A program made the translations under genes and the position numbers. Below, in pieces: positions 25,778 through 34,682 of a stretch of DNA of 64,000 bases. How positions within the stretch are numbered: position 1 is the stretch's first letter; every line of letters starts with the position of its first letter. Under the pieces are notes generated by a model. That model did not search any database and was not told where the DNA came from. It was given only the letters and a program-made list of their open reading frames with translations. The stretch is from Streptomyces lydicus (lineage in GTDB: Bacteria > Actinomycetota > Actinomycetes > Streptomycetales > Streptomycetaceae): contig NZ_JNZA01000012.1 of NCBI RefSeq assembly GCF_000717345.1, forward strand, positions 248,001 through 312,000. The letters are read 5' to 3'.

Positions 25778-25784
25778 CTCCCCC

Positions 25785-25820
25785 CGCCTCGCCGGGAGCG
25801 CAACGACCGCTCGCGAGGCG
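25785..25820 (+). promoter_or_regulatory. Attenuator-like hairpin between leader ORF and GNAT gene
   Basis: The outer stem CGCCTCG (25785-25791) pairs with CGAGGCG (25814-25820); the inner stem GAGCG (25796-25800) pairs with CGCTC (25808-25812). It begins 7 nt after the leader stop codon, so a ribosome stalled on the leader would affect its folding. A further palindrome GTACGCGTAC lies at about 25827-25836. Confidence 0.6.
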
Positions 25821-25866
25821 ACGCCCGTACGCGTACGCACCTCACAGAAAACGGATCCGTCCCGTC

Positions 25867-26382
25867 ATGCCCTCATGCAACGACTGGTTCACCCGCGCCG
25901 AGACCCGCGCCGACATCCCCGCCGTCCGCGACATCCACCTCGCCGCATTCGAGACGCCGCTGGAGGCCGACCTCGTCGACGCCCTGCGCGCCGACCCCGC
26001 CTGGATCGACGGCCTGTCGATCGTCGTCACCGACACTCACGACAGGCCCCTCGGCCACGCCCTCCTGACCCGCTGTCACCTCGACGACACCCCGGCCCTG
26101 TGCCTGGCGCCCGTCGCCGTACGGCCGGAGTACCAGGGCAGCGGCGCCGGCTCGGCCGCCATCCGGGCCGTGCTCGCCGCGGCCGAGGAGAGGGGCGAGC
26201 ACTACGTCGTCGTCCTCGGGCATCCGGCGTACTACCCGCGCTTCGGCTTCACCCGCGGCTCGACCCACGGCATCGGCGTGACCATCGACGTCCCGGACGA
26301 AGCCCTGATGGCGCTGACCCTGGACGAGACCCACCCGCTGCCGCCGGGCACCGTCCACTACGCGGCACCCTTCGGAATCTGA
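25867..26382 (+). CDS. GNAT family N-acetyltransferase (YhbS-like)
   Basis: A 171-residue acetyl-CoA-dependent acetyltransferase. Motif A, CLAPVAVRPEYQGSGAGSAA, contains the Q/R-x-x-G-x-G/A acetyl-CoA binding loop. It is followed by VVLGHPAYYPRFGF, characteristic of the YhbS (COG3153) subgroup. The acceptor is unknown. The start ATG 25867 has only a weak ribosome binding site (GGA about 12 nt upstream), consistent with translation controlled by the leader ORF and hairpin. A hairpin terminator follows at 26394. Confidence 0.9.
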   Translation: MPSCNDWFTRAETRADIPAVRDIHLAAFETPLEADLVDALRADPAWIDGLSIVVTDTHDRPLGHALLTRCHLDDTPALCLAPVAVRPEYQGSGAGSAAIRAVLAAAEERGEHYVVVLGHPAYYPRFGFTRGSTHGIGVTIDVPDEALMALTLDETHPLPPGTVHYAAPFGI

Positions 26383-26393
26383 CCGTCCCACCT

Positions 26394-26423
26394 GGTGCGG
26401 GAGCACCGACAAGCCCCCGCACC
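26394..26423 (+). terminator. Probable terminator of the GNAT gene
   Basis: GGTGCGGG (26394-26401) pairs with CCCGCACC (26416-26423), beginning 12 nt after the stop codon. An 8-bp stem, no T-tract. Confidence 0.5.
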
Positions 26424-26566
26424 ACACCCGCGAGGGCGGCGTCACGGATACGTATGCGGACCACCGACCACCGACGGGGGAGGGGCAGGCGACAGGGCAC
26501 CAGGACGGGACGAGACAGGACGGAAGACGGAACAGGGACGACGACAACGGGATCGGGGAGCAGGCA

Positions 26567-27346
26567 GTGCGAAGTGCCGTAGTGACACGTGCAGATGACC
26601 GGATGCGATGGGTGGAGCTGCCGGGGCAGGAGCCGGCCCGCGTCTACGTGCACGGCCTGGGAGCCACCTCGCCCGCGTACTTCGCGGAGGTCGCCGTGCA
26701 CCCGCTGCTGACGGGCCGTCGTTCGCTGCTGATCGACCTCCTCGGGCACGGCCACAGCGACCGGCCGACGGACTTCGACTACACCCTGGAGTCGCATGCG
26801 GACGCCCTCGCGACGGCCCTGACCGCCGCGGGTGTTGCCGACGCCGAACTGGTCGCGCACAGCATGGGCGGCTCGGTGGCCCTCGTGCTGGCCGCCCGCC
26901 ACCCCCATCTGGTCTCGCGTCTCGTCCTGGTCGATGCCAACCTCGATCCGATCGAGCCCCGCCGCGGAGCCGGCGGCAGCAGCGGCATCGCAGCCTGGCC
27001 GGAGCAGGAGTTCCTGGCGGGCGGCTGGCAGGACGTACGAGACCGGGTCGGCCCCCACTGGTGGTCCACGATGCGGCTGGCCGGCCGTACGGCGCTGCAC
27101 CGCAGTGCGGTTCACCTCGTCCGCGGCACCACGCCCACCCTGCGCGAACTCCTGCTGCGCCTGCCCATTCCCCGCACCTATCTGCTGCCCGAGGCCGACG
27201 GCCCGCTCCCCGGTGCCGAGGCCCTCGCCGCCGCGGGCGTGAACGTGGTGCCGATACCCGATTGCGGCCACAACATCATGCTGGACAACCCTGACGCGTT
27301 CGCCCGCGCCACCTCGGCCGCACTCACGGGAGCGGGGGAGCGGTAA
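26567..27346 (+). CDS. Alpha/beta hydrolase
   Basis: A 259-residue soluble alpha/beta-fold hydrolase. It shows VYVHGLGATS (oxyanion), the LLGHGHSDRP strand-loop, the nucleophile elbow AHSMGGSV, and catalytic His in PDCGHNIMLD. The long intervening cap segment is Arg/Trp-rich. GTG 26567 is chosen because GGGGAG lies 6 nt upstream. Substrate unknown; the fold is close to esterases and haloperoxidase-type enzymes. Convergent with the transporter gene at 27504. Confidence 0.88.
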   Translation: MRSAVVTRADDRMRWVELPGQEPARVYVHGLGATSPAYFAEVAVHPLLTGRRSLLIDLLGHGHSDRPTDFDYTLESHADALATALTAAGVADAELVAHSMGGSVALVLAARHPHLVSRLVLVDANLDPIEPRRGAGGSSGIAAWPEQEFLAGGWQDVRDRVGPHWWSTMRLAGRTALHRSAVHLVRGTTPTLRELLLRLPIPRTYLLPEADGPLPGAEALAAAGVNVVPIPDCGHNIMLDNPDAFARATSAALTGAGER

Positions 27347-27503
27347 CCGGAGACGCGGGGGCGATGTCGACCCCGTATGTGCACCGTGACGAGGGACGCC
27401 GGCACCTTCGGGCCTCCGCCGACCACGAGCGCCCCCACCACTCGCTCCGCCCACACGCCCACCTACTCACACACCCGCTCGTTCGACGGTCCGTCCGCCC
27501 TGG

Positions 27504-28373
27504 TCAGGGACCCGCCGACGCTTGGCTTTCCACCTCGGCTCGCGGCAGGAGGAACACCCCCCATGTGACGAGTACGGCACCCACGCCGGCGGGCACGAGC
27601 CACCACCCGGTGCGCACCTGGTCCCCGTAGAGCAGAATGCCCAGGGCCAGACTGACGAGCGCCTCGCCCAGCGTGAGCGACGGCTGTGAGGCCACCAATG
27701 GGCCGGACTCCATCGCATTGGCCAGCAGAAACAGCGACCAGGCGCCCGCGGCCACGCAGGCGTAGGTGTGCCAGTCGGCCAGGAACGCGCCCACGCCCCG
27801 CTGGGCGAGCGTGCCCGCCGCGGTCTTCATCAGCGCCGCGGTCAACGCGTAACCGATCGCCGAAGCGGTACCGAACAGTGCCGCGCGCGCCATTCCCCGC
27901 CCACGCGTCAGAGCGGAGAGAACACAGGCCGCCATCGCCCCGCCGGTCGCGGCCAGGGCGAGGGCCCAGTCGGTGAGGGTCACTTGGTTGTGGCCCTCGG
28001 TGGGCGCGGCCGCAGCCAGGCCGACCCCGAGGCCGCAGGCGATCAGGGCGGTCGCGACCCAGCCGACGGTGGGAAGCCGGCGCCGGGACAGCGCGGAAGC
28101 GATCAGCAGGGTGAAAGGAAGCTCCGTGACCAGGATCGGCTGCACCAGCGCCAGGGAGCCCAGGACCAGGGCCAGCGCCTGGCACACCGCGGCCACCACG
28201 ATCACAGCGATCCCGCCGAGCCACGCGGGACTGCGCAGCAGGTGCCGTACGAGTCGTGGACTGAAGGCATCACCTGCCGGTACCCGCCGGGCAGCGATCC
28301 GCTGCAGTACGGTCCCGGTGGCGTTCCCGATGGCCGTCAGCAGACCGAACAGCGCCGCGAGCACGGGTGCCAA
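27504..28373 (-). CDS. EamA/DMT-type membrane transporter
   Basis: A 289-residue inner-membrane protein with 9-10 predicted TM helices in two half-repeats, typical of the drug/metabolite transporter group. The first half has NATGTVLQRIAARR and VQPILVTELPFTLLIASALSRR; the second has VASQPSLTLGEALVSLALG. The start is probably TTG 28371-28373, because GGGAGGAA lies just upstream; the longer frame to 28502 encodes a non-hydrophobic Arg-rich stretch. Substrate unknown. Convergent with the hydrolase. Confidence 0.8.
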   Translation of the reverse strand: MAPVLAALFGLLTAIGNATGTVLQRIAARRVPAGDAFSPRLVRHLLRSPAWLGGIAVIVVAAVCQALALVLGSLALVQPILVTELPFTLLIASALSRRRLPTVGWVATALIACGLGVGLAAAAPTEGHNQVTLTDWALALAATGGAMAACVLSALTRGRGMARAALFGTASAIGYALTAALMKTAAGTLAQRGVGAFLADWHTYACVAAGAWSLFLLANAMESGPLVASQPSLTLGEALVSLALGILLYGDQVRTGWWLVPAGVGAVLVTWGVFLLPRAEVESQASAGP

Positions 28374-28589
28374 CGGACGTTCCTCCCGTCCACATTGCAG
28401 GGGCGAGGCGGTACCGAGGCTCGGGGACCACCTCGCGAGACGCCGCGTCCGCCATTGCGACGGTCCGCACGCGCCCGGCCGCACGCCCGCCGCCCAGGCC
28501 ACCGCCCATCGTGACGGCTGGCCGCGCCACCACCGCCCGCGCCACGCCCGGAGGGCAGGCGCGAATCAGCACCACGCGGGCCCGCCGAC

Positions 28590-28859
28590 GTGCACGGTTC
28601 AGGGCCGAAATCGGCTGCGCCGGACGAGCCCGCTGTGATCGCCGCCGCCCACGACTTGGCGGCCACTCCCGCACAGGTCGGCCTGGCCTGGCTGCTCCAC
28701 CATGCCCCGAACCTGCTGCTCATCCCTGGCACGGCCGACCCGGACCACCTGACGGCGAACGCCTACGCCGGAGCGATCACGCTCGATGAGACGACGATCT
28801 CCGCACTCGACGCCGTCCCGCCTCGCTCAGGAGACATCACGTTCAACACCTCTGGCTGA
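28590..28859 (+). pseudogene. Aldo/keto reductase C-terminal fragment
   Basis: Residues VIAAAHDLAATPAQVGLAWL, LLLIPGTADPDHL and ITLDETTISALDAV are the last third of an aldo/keto reductase. The catalytic Tyr/Lys/His and most of the TIM barrel are missing, and DNA upstream belongs to a divergent transporter gene region. The remnant was probably left by a deletion. Confidence 0.75.
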
Positions 28860-28912
28860 AATGCGCCGCCGCCAGGGCCGCGACCGGCCCCCGGCGCGGG
28901 CCGTCAGACCCA

Positions 28913-29206
28913 TCAGACCCGGCTGATCCGGGCGGCGAGGAAGTGCCCGATGAGCACGTAGATCACCGCGGGCAGCCCGTAATTCAGCACGGTCCGCACC
29001 CATGCGGGGTTCATGGTGAAGAGATCGTGCGACCAGCCGGCCAGCCAACCCGCGGCGGCGCGCACCCAGCTGACCAGGTCGTTGGCGCGGTTCGCGTCGA
29101 GGAGGGAGAACAGGATCCAGAGGCCGAGGATTACCGCGGTGAGATCCGCGATGACGACGATGACCTTCGCTGCTTCGCTTCTGCCGTTACGAACGTTTCT
29201 GGACAT
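28913..29206 (-). CDS. Small membrane protein
   Basis: A 97-residue protein with two hydrophobic segments (VIVVIADLTAVILGLWILFSL near residues 15-35 and VLNYGLPAVIYVLIGHFLAA near 73-92) separated by an amphipathic stretch. ATG 29204-29206 is the first credible start, but no strong ribosome binding site is visible. No family recognised. Confidence 0.55.
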   Translation of the reverse strand: MSRNVRNGRSEAAKVIVVIADLTAVILGLWILFSLLDANRANDLVSWVRAAAGWLAGWSHDLFTMNPAWVRTVLNYGLPAVIYVLIGHFLAARISRV

Positions 29207-29289
29207 GACAAGCGTGTTACCGCTCCCCACCGCCCGAAACGCCACCCGGCACCCACCACCCGACGCCCCGGCCCTGCCACCATGAGCGA

Positions 29290-29649
29290 ATGACCGACCC
29301 ACCGCCGCGAGCCTCCGGCGTCAGCCTCCTCGAAGTTCAGCGACTCCGGCTCGTGGAAGCGGCGGCCCCGCCGGTGCCGTCCGAAGAGCGGCTGGCCATG
29401 GACCGGGCTTGGGGCGAGGCAGTTCAAGCCAACCCGAGCCTCTTCGACGGGCCAGTGGTGGCGTGCGCAGGACTGGCCCGGGAAGGACCACACGGTTTGG
29501 TCGTCACGTGGGTGAGGACGACCTACCGCCGCTACGCCTTGCGCCGGGTCCCCGGAGCCACGTCGTTCATCCACCGCTACTTCGGTCCTTGGGGGCAGGG
29601 CGCCGTGCCGGGCAGATCGACGCGAACTACCGACGACCGGCAATCGTGA
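29290..29649 (+). pseudogene. NUDIX hydrolase N-terminal fragment
   Basis: The first roughly 90 residues (LRLVEAAAPPVPSEERLAMD, FDGPVVACAGLAREG, TWVRTTYRRYALRRVPGA) look like the N-terminal region of a Streptomyces NUDIX protein. The NUDIX box itself (GX5EX7REUXEEXGU) is absent; the frame ends in unrelated sequence overlapping the 3' end of the convergent methyltransferase. Most likely a truncated, inactive gene. Confidence 0.65.
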
Positions 29650-30361
29650 TGATCTCCCGGCTCCTACCGGTGACGGGACCCCGCGTCCAATCGCCGTACC
29701 GGGCCTCGACCTCGAAGCCCGCCTCGGTGAGGAAGCCGTCGAGCGTTGCCTCGTCGAGGAAGCGCAAGCTCGTGCGGTCAACCCGCAGCGGAGTCCCGTC
29801 CGGATCCGCCGTCGTCCCTTGGAAAGTGACCACATCGCCGTGAATGCCCACAACCTCATGCCAGATGCGCAGGGGGCGACCGCGGGCGTCGGTGACCTCC
29901 GTGACGTTCGAGGGGTTCCAATCCTCCCAGGCCCTCGCCTGCGGGTGGCGTGTCTCGAAAGCGAACCGTCCACCTGGACGCACTGCCGCACGGATCGCCC
30001 GAAGTGAGGCGCGCAATTCGGCGTCGGTGACGAGGCACTGAAAGGCATGACTGGTCATCGTCGCCACGTCGAATTCAGCGTTCCACTGTGCGGTCGCCGC
30101 GGTCCCCTCGACCCACTCGACATCAGCCCGGCGCCGCGCTCGGCGGAGAGCGGCACGATCCGGGTCCAGGCCCACAAGCCGGCCGAGATGCCCCCGCTCG
30201 CGTGCCCGATGCAGCATCGCGCCGGTTCCGCAGCCGATGTCCAGCACCGCATCCGACGCCATCACCACCTGCTCGTAGAACCCATCGCCGGGCCAGACCG
30301 CTGGGTCCCACGGGTTCAGCACGTCATAGAGCGCCGCGGCGTCGTCGTCCGAGAACATCAC
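29627..30361 (-). CDS. SAM-dependent methyltransferase (class I)
   Basis: A 244-residue class I methyltransferase. Motif I, VLDIGCGTGAML, binds S-adenosylmethionine; LVGLDPDRAAL gives the acidic residue after strand 2, and the post-I/IV region reads FDVATMTSHAFQCL. The C-terminal half is a mixed beta domain (SLRFLDEATLDGFLTEAGF) like other Streptomyces methyltransferase-11/25 proteins. The start is ATG 30361 or the next ATG codon. Substrate unknown. Confidence 0.88.
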   Translation of the reverse strand: MMFSDDDAAALYDVLNPWDPAVWPGDGFYEQVVMASDAVLDIGCGTGAMLHRARERGHLGRLVGLDPDRAALRRARRRADVEWVEGTAATAQWNAEFDVATMTSHAFQCLVTDAELRASLRAIRAAVRPGGRFAFETRHPQARAWEDWNPSNVTEVTDARGRPLRIWHEVVGIHGDVVTFQGTTADPDGTPLRVDRTSLRFLDEATLDGFLTEAGFEVEARYGDWTRGPVTGRSREIITIAGRR

Positions 30362-30577
30362 GCCAGTATCCGCGCGCCGTCTGCACGTTGGCCATCTCAG
30401 TCAGCCCTGTGCCGCCCCCGGCTCGTGACGCCCGTGCCGCTCTCCACCCGGTGGTGCAGGCGGGGTGGAGAGTGGTGTGACGGGACCGGCCCGGAGGCCG
30501 ATGCGGGTCCACCCGCCCGGCTCCTAGCGTCGAAGCAGGTCGCCGCAGCGTCCGGCTGCCGGACCGCTGGAGGCTTC

Positions 30578-31252
30578 GTGGATACCGCCGATACCGTGGA
30601 CGCGCACGGCCCACAGCGGTGGCGTGCGCTGCTCGTACCGCTGACTGTCAACATCCTGCTGCCGCTCGTCCTGTACTACGTGCTGCGGGCCCAGGGCATG
30701 GTCCCGTGGCGGGCGTTGCTGCTGAGCAGTGCCCTACCGGCGGCCCACGCGCTGGGCACCGCGGTGGTACGCCGTCGCGTCGACCTTTTCGACCTTCTGG
30801 TGGTCGTCCTGCTCGCGGCGTCGCCGGTCACGTCACTGGTGAGCGGTAGCCCCCGGGTGCTGCTGCTGAAGGACGCGGGCATCCCCGCGGTCCTGGGGCT
30901 GTGGATTCTGAGCTCGTTGTGTGCGTCCCGGCCGTTCCCTTTCCACTTCGGGCAACGGCTGCGCGGGCCGGCCCAGCAGGAGGAGGCCGAGCGTGCCTGG
31001 CGTGACCGCCCGGACTTCCGGTCCGCACTGAGGGGACTGACAGTGCTGTGGGGCGGTGCGCAATTGCTCGATGCCGTGCTCAGCACCGTCGAGGTGCTGG
31101 TCCTCCCCGTCGACGTGGTGCCGGTCCTCGGCAGGTTCCAGTCCCTTGTGATCCTGGGCGCGGTGGCAGTTCTCACCGTGCGCCGCAGCCGTGCGTTCAG
31201 CAACGGCACCGGTCTCCCGCTGTTCGGGCTGCGGCCCCTTTCCCGAGCCTGA
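30578..31252 (+). CDS. VC0807-family membrane protein
   Basis: A 224-residue integral membrane protein with about five TM helices. The pattern NILLPLVLYYVLRAQG, an Arg-rich cytoplasmic loop (AVVRRRVDLFDLLVV), a GSPRVLLLKDAGIPAVLGLW segment and FPFHFGQRL matches the VC0807 family. Function of the family is unknown. GTG 30578 has GGAGG 5 nt upstream, and I prefer it to the much longer open frame starting at 30047, which encodes a soluble Arg-rich shadow. Confidence 0.75.
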   Translation: MDTADTVDAHGPQRWRALLVPLTVNILLPLVLYYVLRAQGMVPWRALLLSSALPAAHALGTAVVRRRVDLFDLLVVVLLAASPVTSLVSGSPRVLLLKDAGIPAVLGLWILSSLCASRPFPFHFGQRLRGPAQQEEAERAWRDRPDFRSALRGLTVLWGGAQLLDAVLSTVEVLVLPVDVVPVLGRFQSLVILGAVAVLTVRRSRAFSNGTGLPLFGLRPLSRA

Positions 31253-31336
31253 TCGCCGAAACACGTGCCGGAGTGCCGGCTTCGAGGGCGGGCGAAAACA
31301 GTCGCGACGGGCACCGGGCGCTGCTAGCTTGCGGCC

Positions 31337-31993
31337 GTGGATCTCTTTGCACGTTCGTGGGCGGCGTTGCGCACCGCGGTTGCCGAACTGCCGGACGAGG
31401 ACTTCGCGCGGCCGTCCGGCTGCACCGGCTGGCTCGTGCGGGACCTGGCGTGCCACCTGATCATCGACGCTCAGGACGTCCTGATCACGCTCGTCACCCC
31501 TGCCGAAACGGAACCGACCCGGGACGCGGTGACCTACTGGGAGATCGCCGCCACGCCGCCCACCGGCGAGGACCCGCTCGACGCGCTGACCGTCCGCCTG
31601 GCCGCCGCGTACGAGGAGCCGTGGCTGCTCAAGTTCCACCTCGACGACATCGGCTCCGCCGCCGGCCGCGCCGCCCAACTCGCCGACCCCGCAACCCGCG
31701 TACGCACCCGCGACGAGGTGCTCACGACGGGCGACTACCTTTCCGCGTACGTCCTGGAATGGACGCTGCACCACCTCGACCTGATCGCGCACCTCCCGGA
31801 CGCGGCGGAACCGCCCGCCGAGGGGCTCGCCCGGTCACGCGAGCTGCTGGAGAAGATCGCCGGTGCGGCGTTTCCCCCGTCGTTCTCCGACAAGGACGCG
31901 CTGCTGATCGGCACCGGACGGCGTGCCCCGGCCGCAGCGGAGAAGGCCGAACTGGGTGAGCTGGCCGAGAAACTCCCGCTCGTCCTCGGCTGA
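31337..31993 (+). CDS. MDMPI-type (mycothiol-dependent maleylpyruvate isomerase family) protein
   Basis: A 218-residue protein of the DinB/MDMPI fold. The N-terminus (ALRTAVAELPDEDFARPSGC then TGWLVRDLACHLI) carries the helical metal-binding domain; the later ALEW..LHHLDLIAHL-type segment (here YVLEWTLHHLDLIAHL) is typical. Members often use mycothiol or detoxify electrophiles. GTG 31337 has no ribosome binding site but a -10-like TAGCTT at 31325-31330 ends 6 nt upstream, so the mRNA is probably leaderless. Substrate not known. Confidence 0.8.
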   Translation: MDLFARSWAALRTAVAELPDEDFARPSGCTGWLVRDLACHLIIDAQDVLITLVTPAETEPTRDAVTYWEIAATPPTGEDPLDALTVRLAAAYEEPWLLKFHLDDIGSAAGRAAQLADPATRVRTRDEVLTTGDYLSAYVLEWTLHHLDLIAHLPDAAEPPAEGLARSRELLEKIAGAAFPPSFSDKDALLIGTGRRAPAAAEKAELGELAEKLPLVLG

Positions 31994-32210
31994 TCGGTCC
32001 GGTCCGTCGGTCAACGCCGGTCGGGCACGTGCAGGTGCACGCACAGGTGCCTGGACTCGGAGGCACGCGCCTGCTTGGCACGCAACCACCTGCTCTCCGT
32101 ACGCCCCGCCCACTGCGACGTCGCCCTCGGGACGCCGCAGTGGGCTCGGCACTTCGCCTTGGCGCGTCGGTAGACGCCCCATCGCGTTGTCGTGGCCGAT
32201 GTGGCCGACG

Positions 32211-34358
32211 TCAGGAGGTGGTGAGGATGACCAGTTGCCGGGTCGCCCGGGTCATCGCGACATAGCGGTCGACCGCGCCCTCGATACCCTCGCCGAACCC
32301 CTCCGGGTCGATGAGGACGACCAGGTCGAATTCGAGCCCCTTCGACAGCTCGGGGGTCAGCGACCGCACGCGGGACGTCGCCCGGAACGTGGGATCGCCG
32401 ATCACGCAGGCGGTCCCGTCGGCATGCGCAACGAGCCAGGTGTCGAGGAGCGAGTCCAGATCCGCAACAGCTCCGTGGACGACGGGGACGCCGCTGCTGC
32501 GGATGGAGGTCGGCACATTGGCGTCCGGGAGCACGGCCCGGATGACCGGCTCGGCCTCCGTCATGACCTCTTCCGGCGTCCGGTAGTTGATGCTCAAGGA
32601 CGCCACGTTGATCCGGTCGAGCCCGATCCGCTCCAGCCGTTCCTGCCACGACTCCGTGAACCCGTGCCTGGCCTGAGCGCGGTCCCCGACAATGGTGAAG
32701 CTCCGCGACGGGCAGCGGCGCAGCAGCATGTGCCACTCCGCGTCGGTCAGTTCTTGAGCCTCGTCCACGACGATGTGCGCGAACGGGCCGGCGAGCCGGT
32801 CCGGGTCGGCGCCGGGCAGCGCGGTCTCGTCGATCAGGCTGTCCTGCAGGTCCTGTCCGCGCAGCATCGTCACCGCGCCTTCGCCGTCGTCGTCGGCCGC
32901 GAGCACGTTGTCGATGACGTCGGCCATGCGGGCGCGTTCGGCGGCGACAGCGGCGTCGTGCCGGCGCTTTCGCCGTACCGCCTCCGGGTCGCCGAGCCGC
33001 TGCCGTGCCGCATCCAGGAGCGGCAGGTCGGACACCGTCCAGACCTGGGGGCCCTTGCGCCGCAGCTTCCGGACCTCATCGGGGCTGAGCCAGGGAGCGC
33101 ACATCCGTAGGTAGGCGGGTACCTCCCACAGGTCCCCGACGAGGTCGGCCGCTTCGAGCAGCGGCCACGCGCGGTTGAGCGTGGTGACCAGCTCCTCGTC
33201 GTACCGCAGCGACTTCCGGAACTGGTCGGGCGGGACGTCACCGTCGAGCTTGTCCAAAAGGATCGTGACCAGCTCCTCCCAGATCTGGTCGCGCGCTTCG
33301 TTGTGCGGCGTACCTGGTCCCGCCGCGTCGAACGCTTCGGCCCAGTCGTCGGCGCTCAGCCAGATGTCCGCCCAGTCCGTCGTGACCGTCATGCCTTCGG
33401 CAGGCGGCTCCTCGTAGAACCTGACGGCCGACTCGATCGCCTGCACCATGTTCGCGGACGACTTCAGCAGGGCCACGGCCGGATCCGCCTCGATCGCTGC
33501 ACCGGCTCCCTCGGTGACGAGGTCCTGCACGGTGCAGGTCTGCACCCCCTCCTCTCCGAGGCTGGGCAGGACGTCGGCGACGTAGGCCAGGTAGGGCTGG
33601 TGCGGACCGACGAACAGTACGCCGCCCCGGCGGTGACCGAGGCGAGGGTCGGAGTAGAGGAGGTACGCGGAGCGGTGCAGCGCGACGACGGTCTTGCCCG
33701 TACCCGGACCGCCGTCGACGACGAGAGCGCCGCGGGACCCCGCGCGGATAACGGCGTCCTGGTCGGCCTGGATGGTGCCGAGCACGTCCCGCATCCGGGG
33801 CGACCGGCTGGTGCCCAGGCTGGCGATGAAGGCGGACTGGTCGTCGAGCGCGGCGTGCCCGACGAACCCGTCAGAGGTGAACACCTCGTCCCAGTAGTCG
33901 CTGATCCGGCCGCGGGACCAGCGGTACCTGCGGCGGCTTGTCAGACCCATGGGGTTGGCGTGGGTGGCTCCGAAGAACGGCTCGGCAGCGGGGGAGCGCC
34001 AGTCGAGCAGCAGCCGGCGCCCGGTGCTGTCCGTGAGGCCAAGTCGTCCGACGTAGACGGGCTCGGGGTGCTCCGCGCTGACCATGTGTCCGAGGCACAG
34101 GTCCAGTCCGAAGCGGCGCAGCGCACGCAGGCGAGCGGCCAGCCGGCGTATCTCCACGTCGCGGTCCATCGCCTGCCGGCCCACGCCGCCGGGCGCCTTG
34201 CGTTCGGCATCGAGACGGTCGGACACCTCGGCGATCGTCTGCTCGAGGCTCTCCGCGATGGCGGCGAAGTGCTGTTCGTCGCCGGCGATGAGCGCCGGGT
34301 CGGCCTTGAGGGAGAGGTGGTGGGAGAGGTCGAACGCGCTGGTGGTCAGGGGATTCAT
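32211..34358 (-). CDS. helR: HelR, RNA polymerase-recycling helicase-like protein (rifamycin tolerance)
   Basis: A 715-residue SF1/UvrD-like motor related to HelD. It has Walker A GGPGTGKT, Walker B FAHIVVDEAQEL, the helicase motif with FTIVGDRAQ, and the C-terminal LSKGLEFDLVVLIDP and YVAMTRATRQL. Streptomyces HelR displaces rifamycin from RNA polymerase and recycles stalled enzyme. The identification is strengthened by the RAE found upstream (34566-34585), which marks rifamycin-inducible genes. ATG 34356-34358 has GGAG at a suitable distance, whereas the open frame upstream to 34613 encodes Arg/Cys-rich non-protein sequence. The mRNA leader is therefore about 225 nt. Family is clear; assignment to HelR over HelD rests on RAE and length. 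Confidence 0.88.
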   Translation of the reverse strand: MNPLTTSAFDLSHHLSLKADPALIAGDEQHFAAIAESLEQTIAEVSDRLDAERKAPGGVGRQAMDRDVEIRRLAARLRALRRFGLDLCLGHMVSAEHPEPVYVGRLGLTDSTGRRLLLDWRSPAAEPFFGATHANPMGLTSRRRYRWSRGRISDYWDEVFTSDGFVGHAALDDQSAFIASLGTSRSPRMRDVLGTIQADQDAVIRAGSRGALVVDGGPGTGKTVVALHRSAYLLYSDPRLGHRRGGVLFVGPHQPYLAYVADVLPSLGEEGVQTCTVQDLVTEGAGAAIEADPAVALLKSSANMVQAIESAVRFYEEPPAEGMTVTTDWADIWLSADDWAEAFDAAGPGTPHNEARDQIWEELVTILLDKLDGDVPPDQFRKSLRYDEELVTTLNRAWPLLEAADLVGDLWEVPAYLRMCAPWLSPDEVRKLRRKGPQVWTVSDLPLLDAARQRLGDPEAVRRKRRHDAAVAAERARMADVIDNVLAADDDGEGAVTMLRGQDLQDSLIDETALPGADPDRLAGPFAHIVVDEAQELTDAEWHMLLRRCPSRSFTIVGDRAQARHGFTESWQERLERIGLDRINVASLSINYRTPEEVMTEAEPVIRAVLPDANVPTSIRSSGVPVVHGAVADLDSLLDTWLVAHADGTACVIGDPTFRATSRVRSLTPELSKGLEFDLVVLIDPEGFGEGIEGAVDRYVAMTRATRQLVILTTS

Positions 34359-34565
34359 GAATTCAGCTCCGATCCGAGGTCGCCGCCGCGACGGACGACG
34401 GTGCGCACACCCGCATCTCGGTGCCGAGCGCCCGCACCGGCAGTGCGTCTTCCACCACCGGCTCGGCGGCACCGCACGACCCATAAACCGACAACAGCAC
34501 ACGCACTTCGTGAATCTCCCGTTTCTGCAGGTTCTGGTCTGGGTCCGCGATTGTGCCCCAGGGCC

Positions 34566-34585
34566 GGGGCCTTGCCGCAAGCCCC
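34566..34585 (-). promoter_or_regulatory. Rifamycin-associated element (RAE) and promoter of helR
   Basis: On the minus strand the sequence reads GGGGCTTGCGG-CAAGGCCCC, matching the 19-bp inverted-repeat RAE known from rifamycin-inducible resistance genes. A -10-like TATAGC lies just upstream on the same strand (34593-34598), putting the RAE at or just after the start of transcription. Confidence 0.85.
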
Positions 34586-34647
34586 CCAGTGCGCTATAAG
34601 TTGAGAGTGGCAAGGAGTGGGTAGTCCTCCTTGCCTTTCTCGTCTTC

Positions 34648-34682
34648 TCAGGACGGACAAGCTCCCTTCAGGACGGACAAGC
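34648..34682. repeat. 15-bp direct repeat, period 20 bp, upstream of the helR promoter
   Basis: TCAGGACGGACAAGC occurs identically at 34648-34662 and 34668-34682, about 50-90 bp upstream of the helR -10 box. The near two-turn spacing suggests an activator site. Confidence 0.6.

Noticed and set aside
30047..30577. Long open frame upstream of the VC0807-family gene
   Set aside because: It is antisense to the methyltransferase gene and its translation is low-complexity; GTG 30578 has GGAGG directly upstream.
34359..34613. N-terminal extension of the helR frame
   Set aside because: The extension is Arg/Cys-rich non-protein sequence and would run through the RAE; ATG 34358 has a good ribosome binding site.
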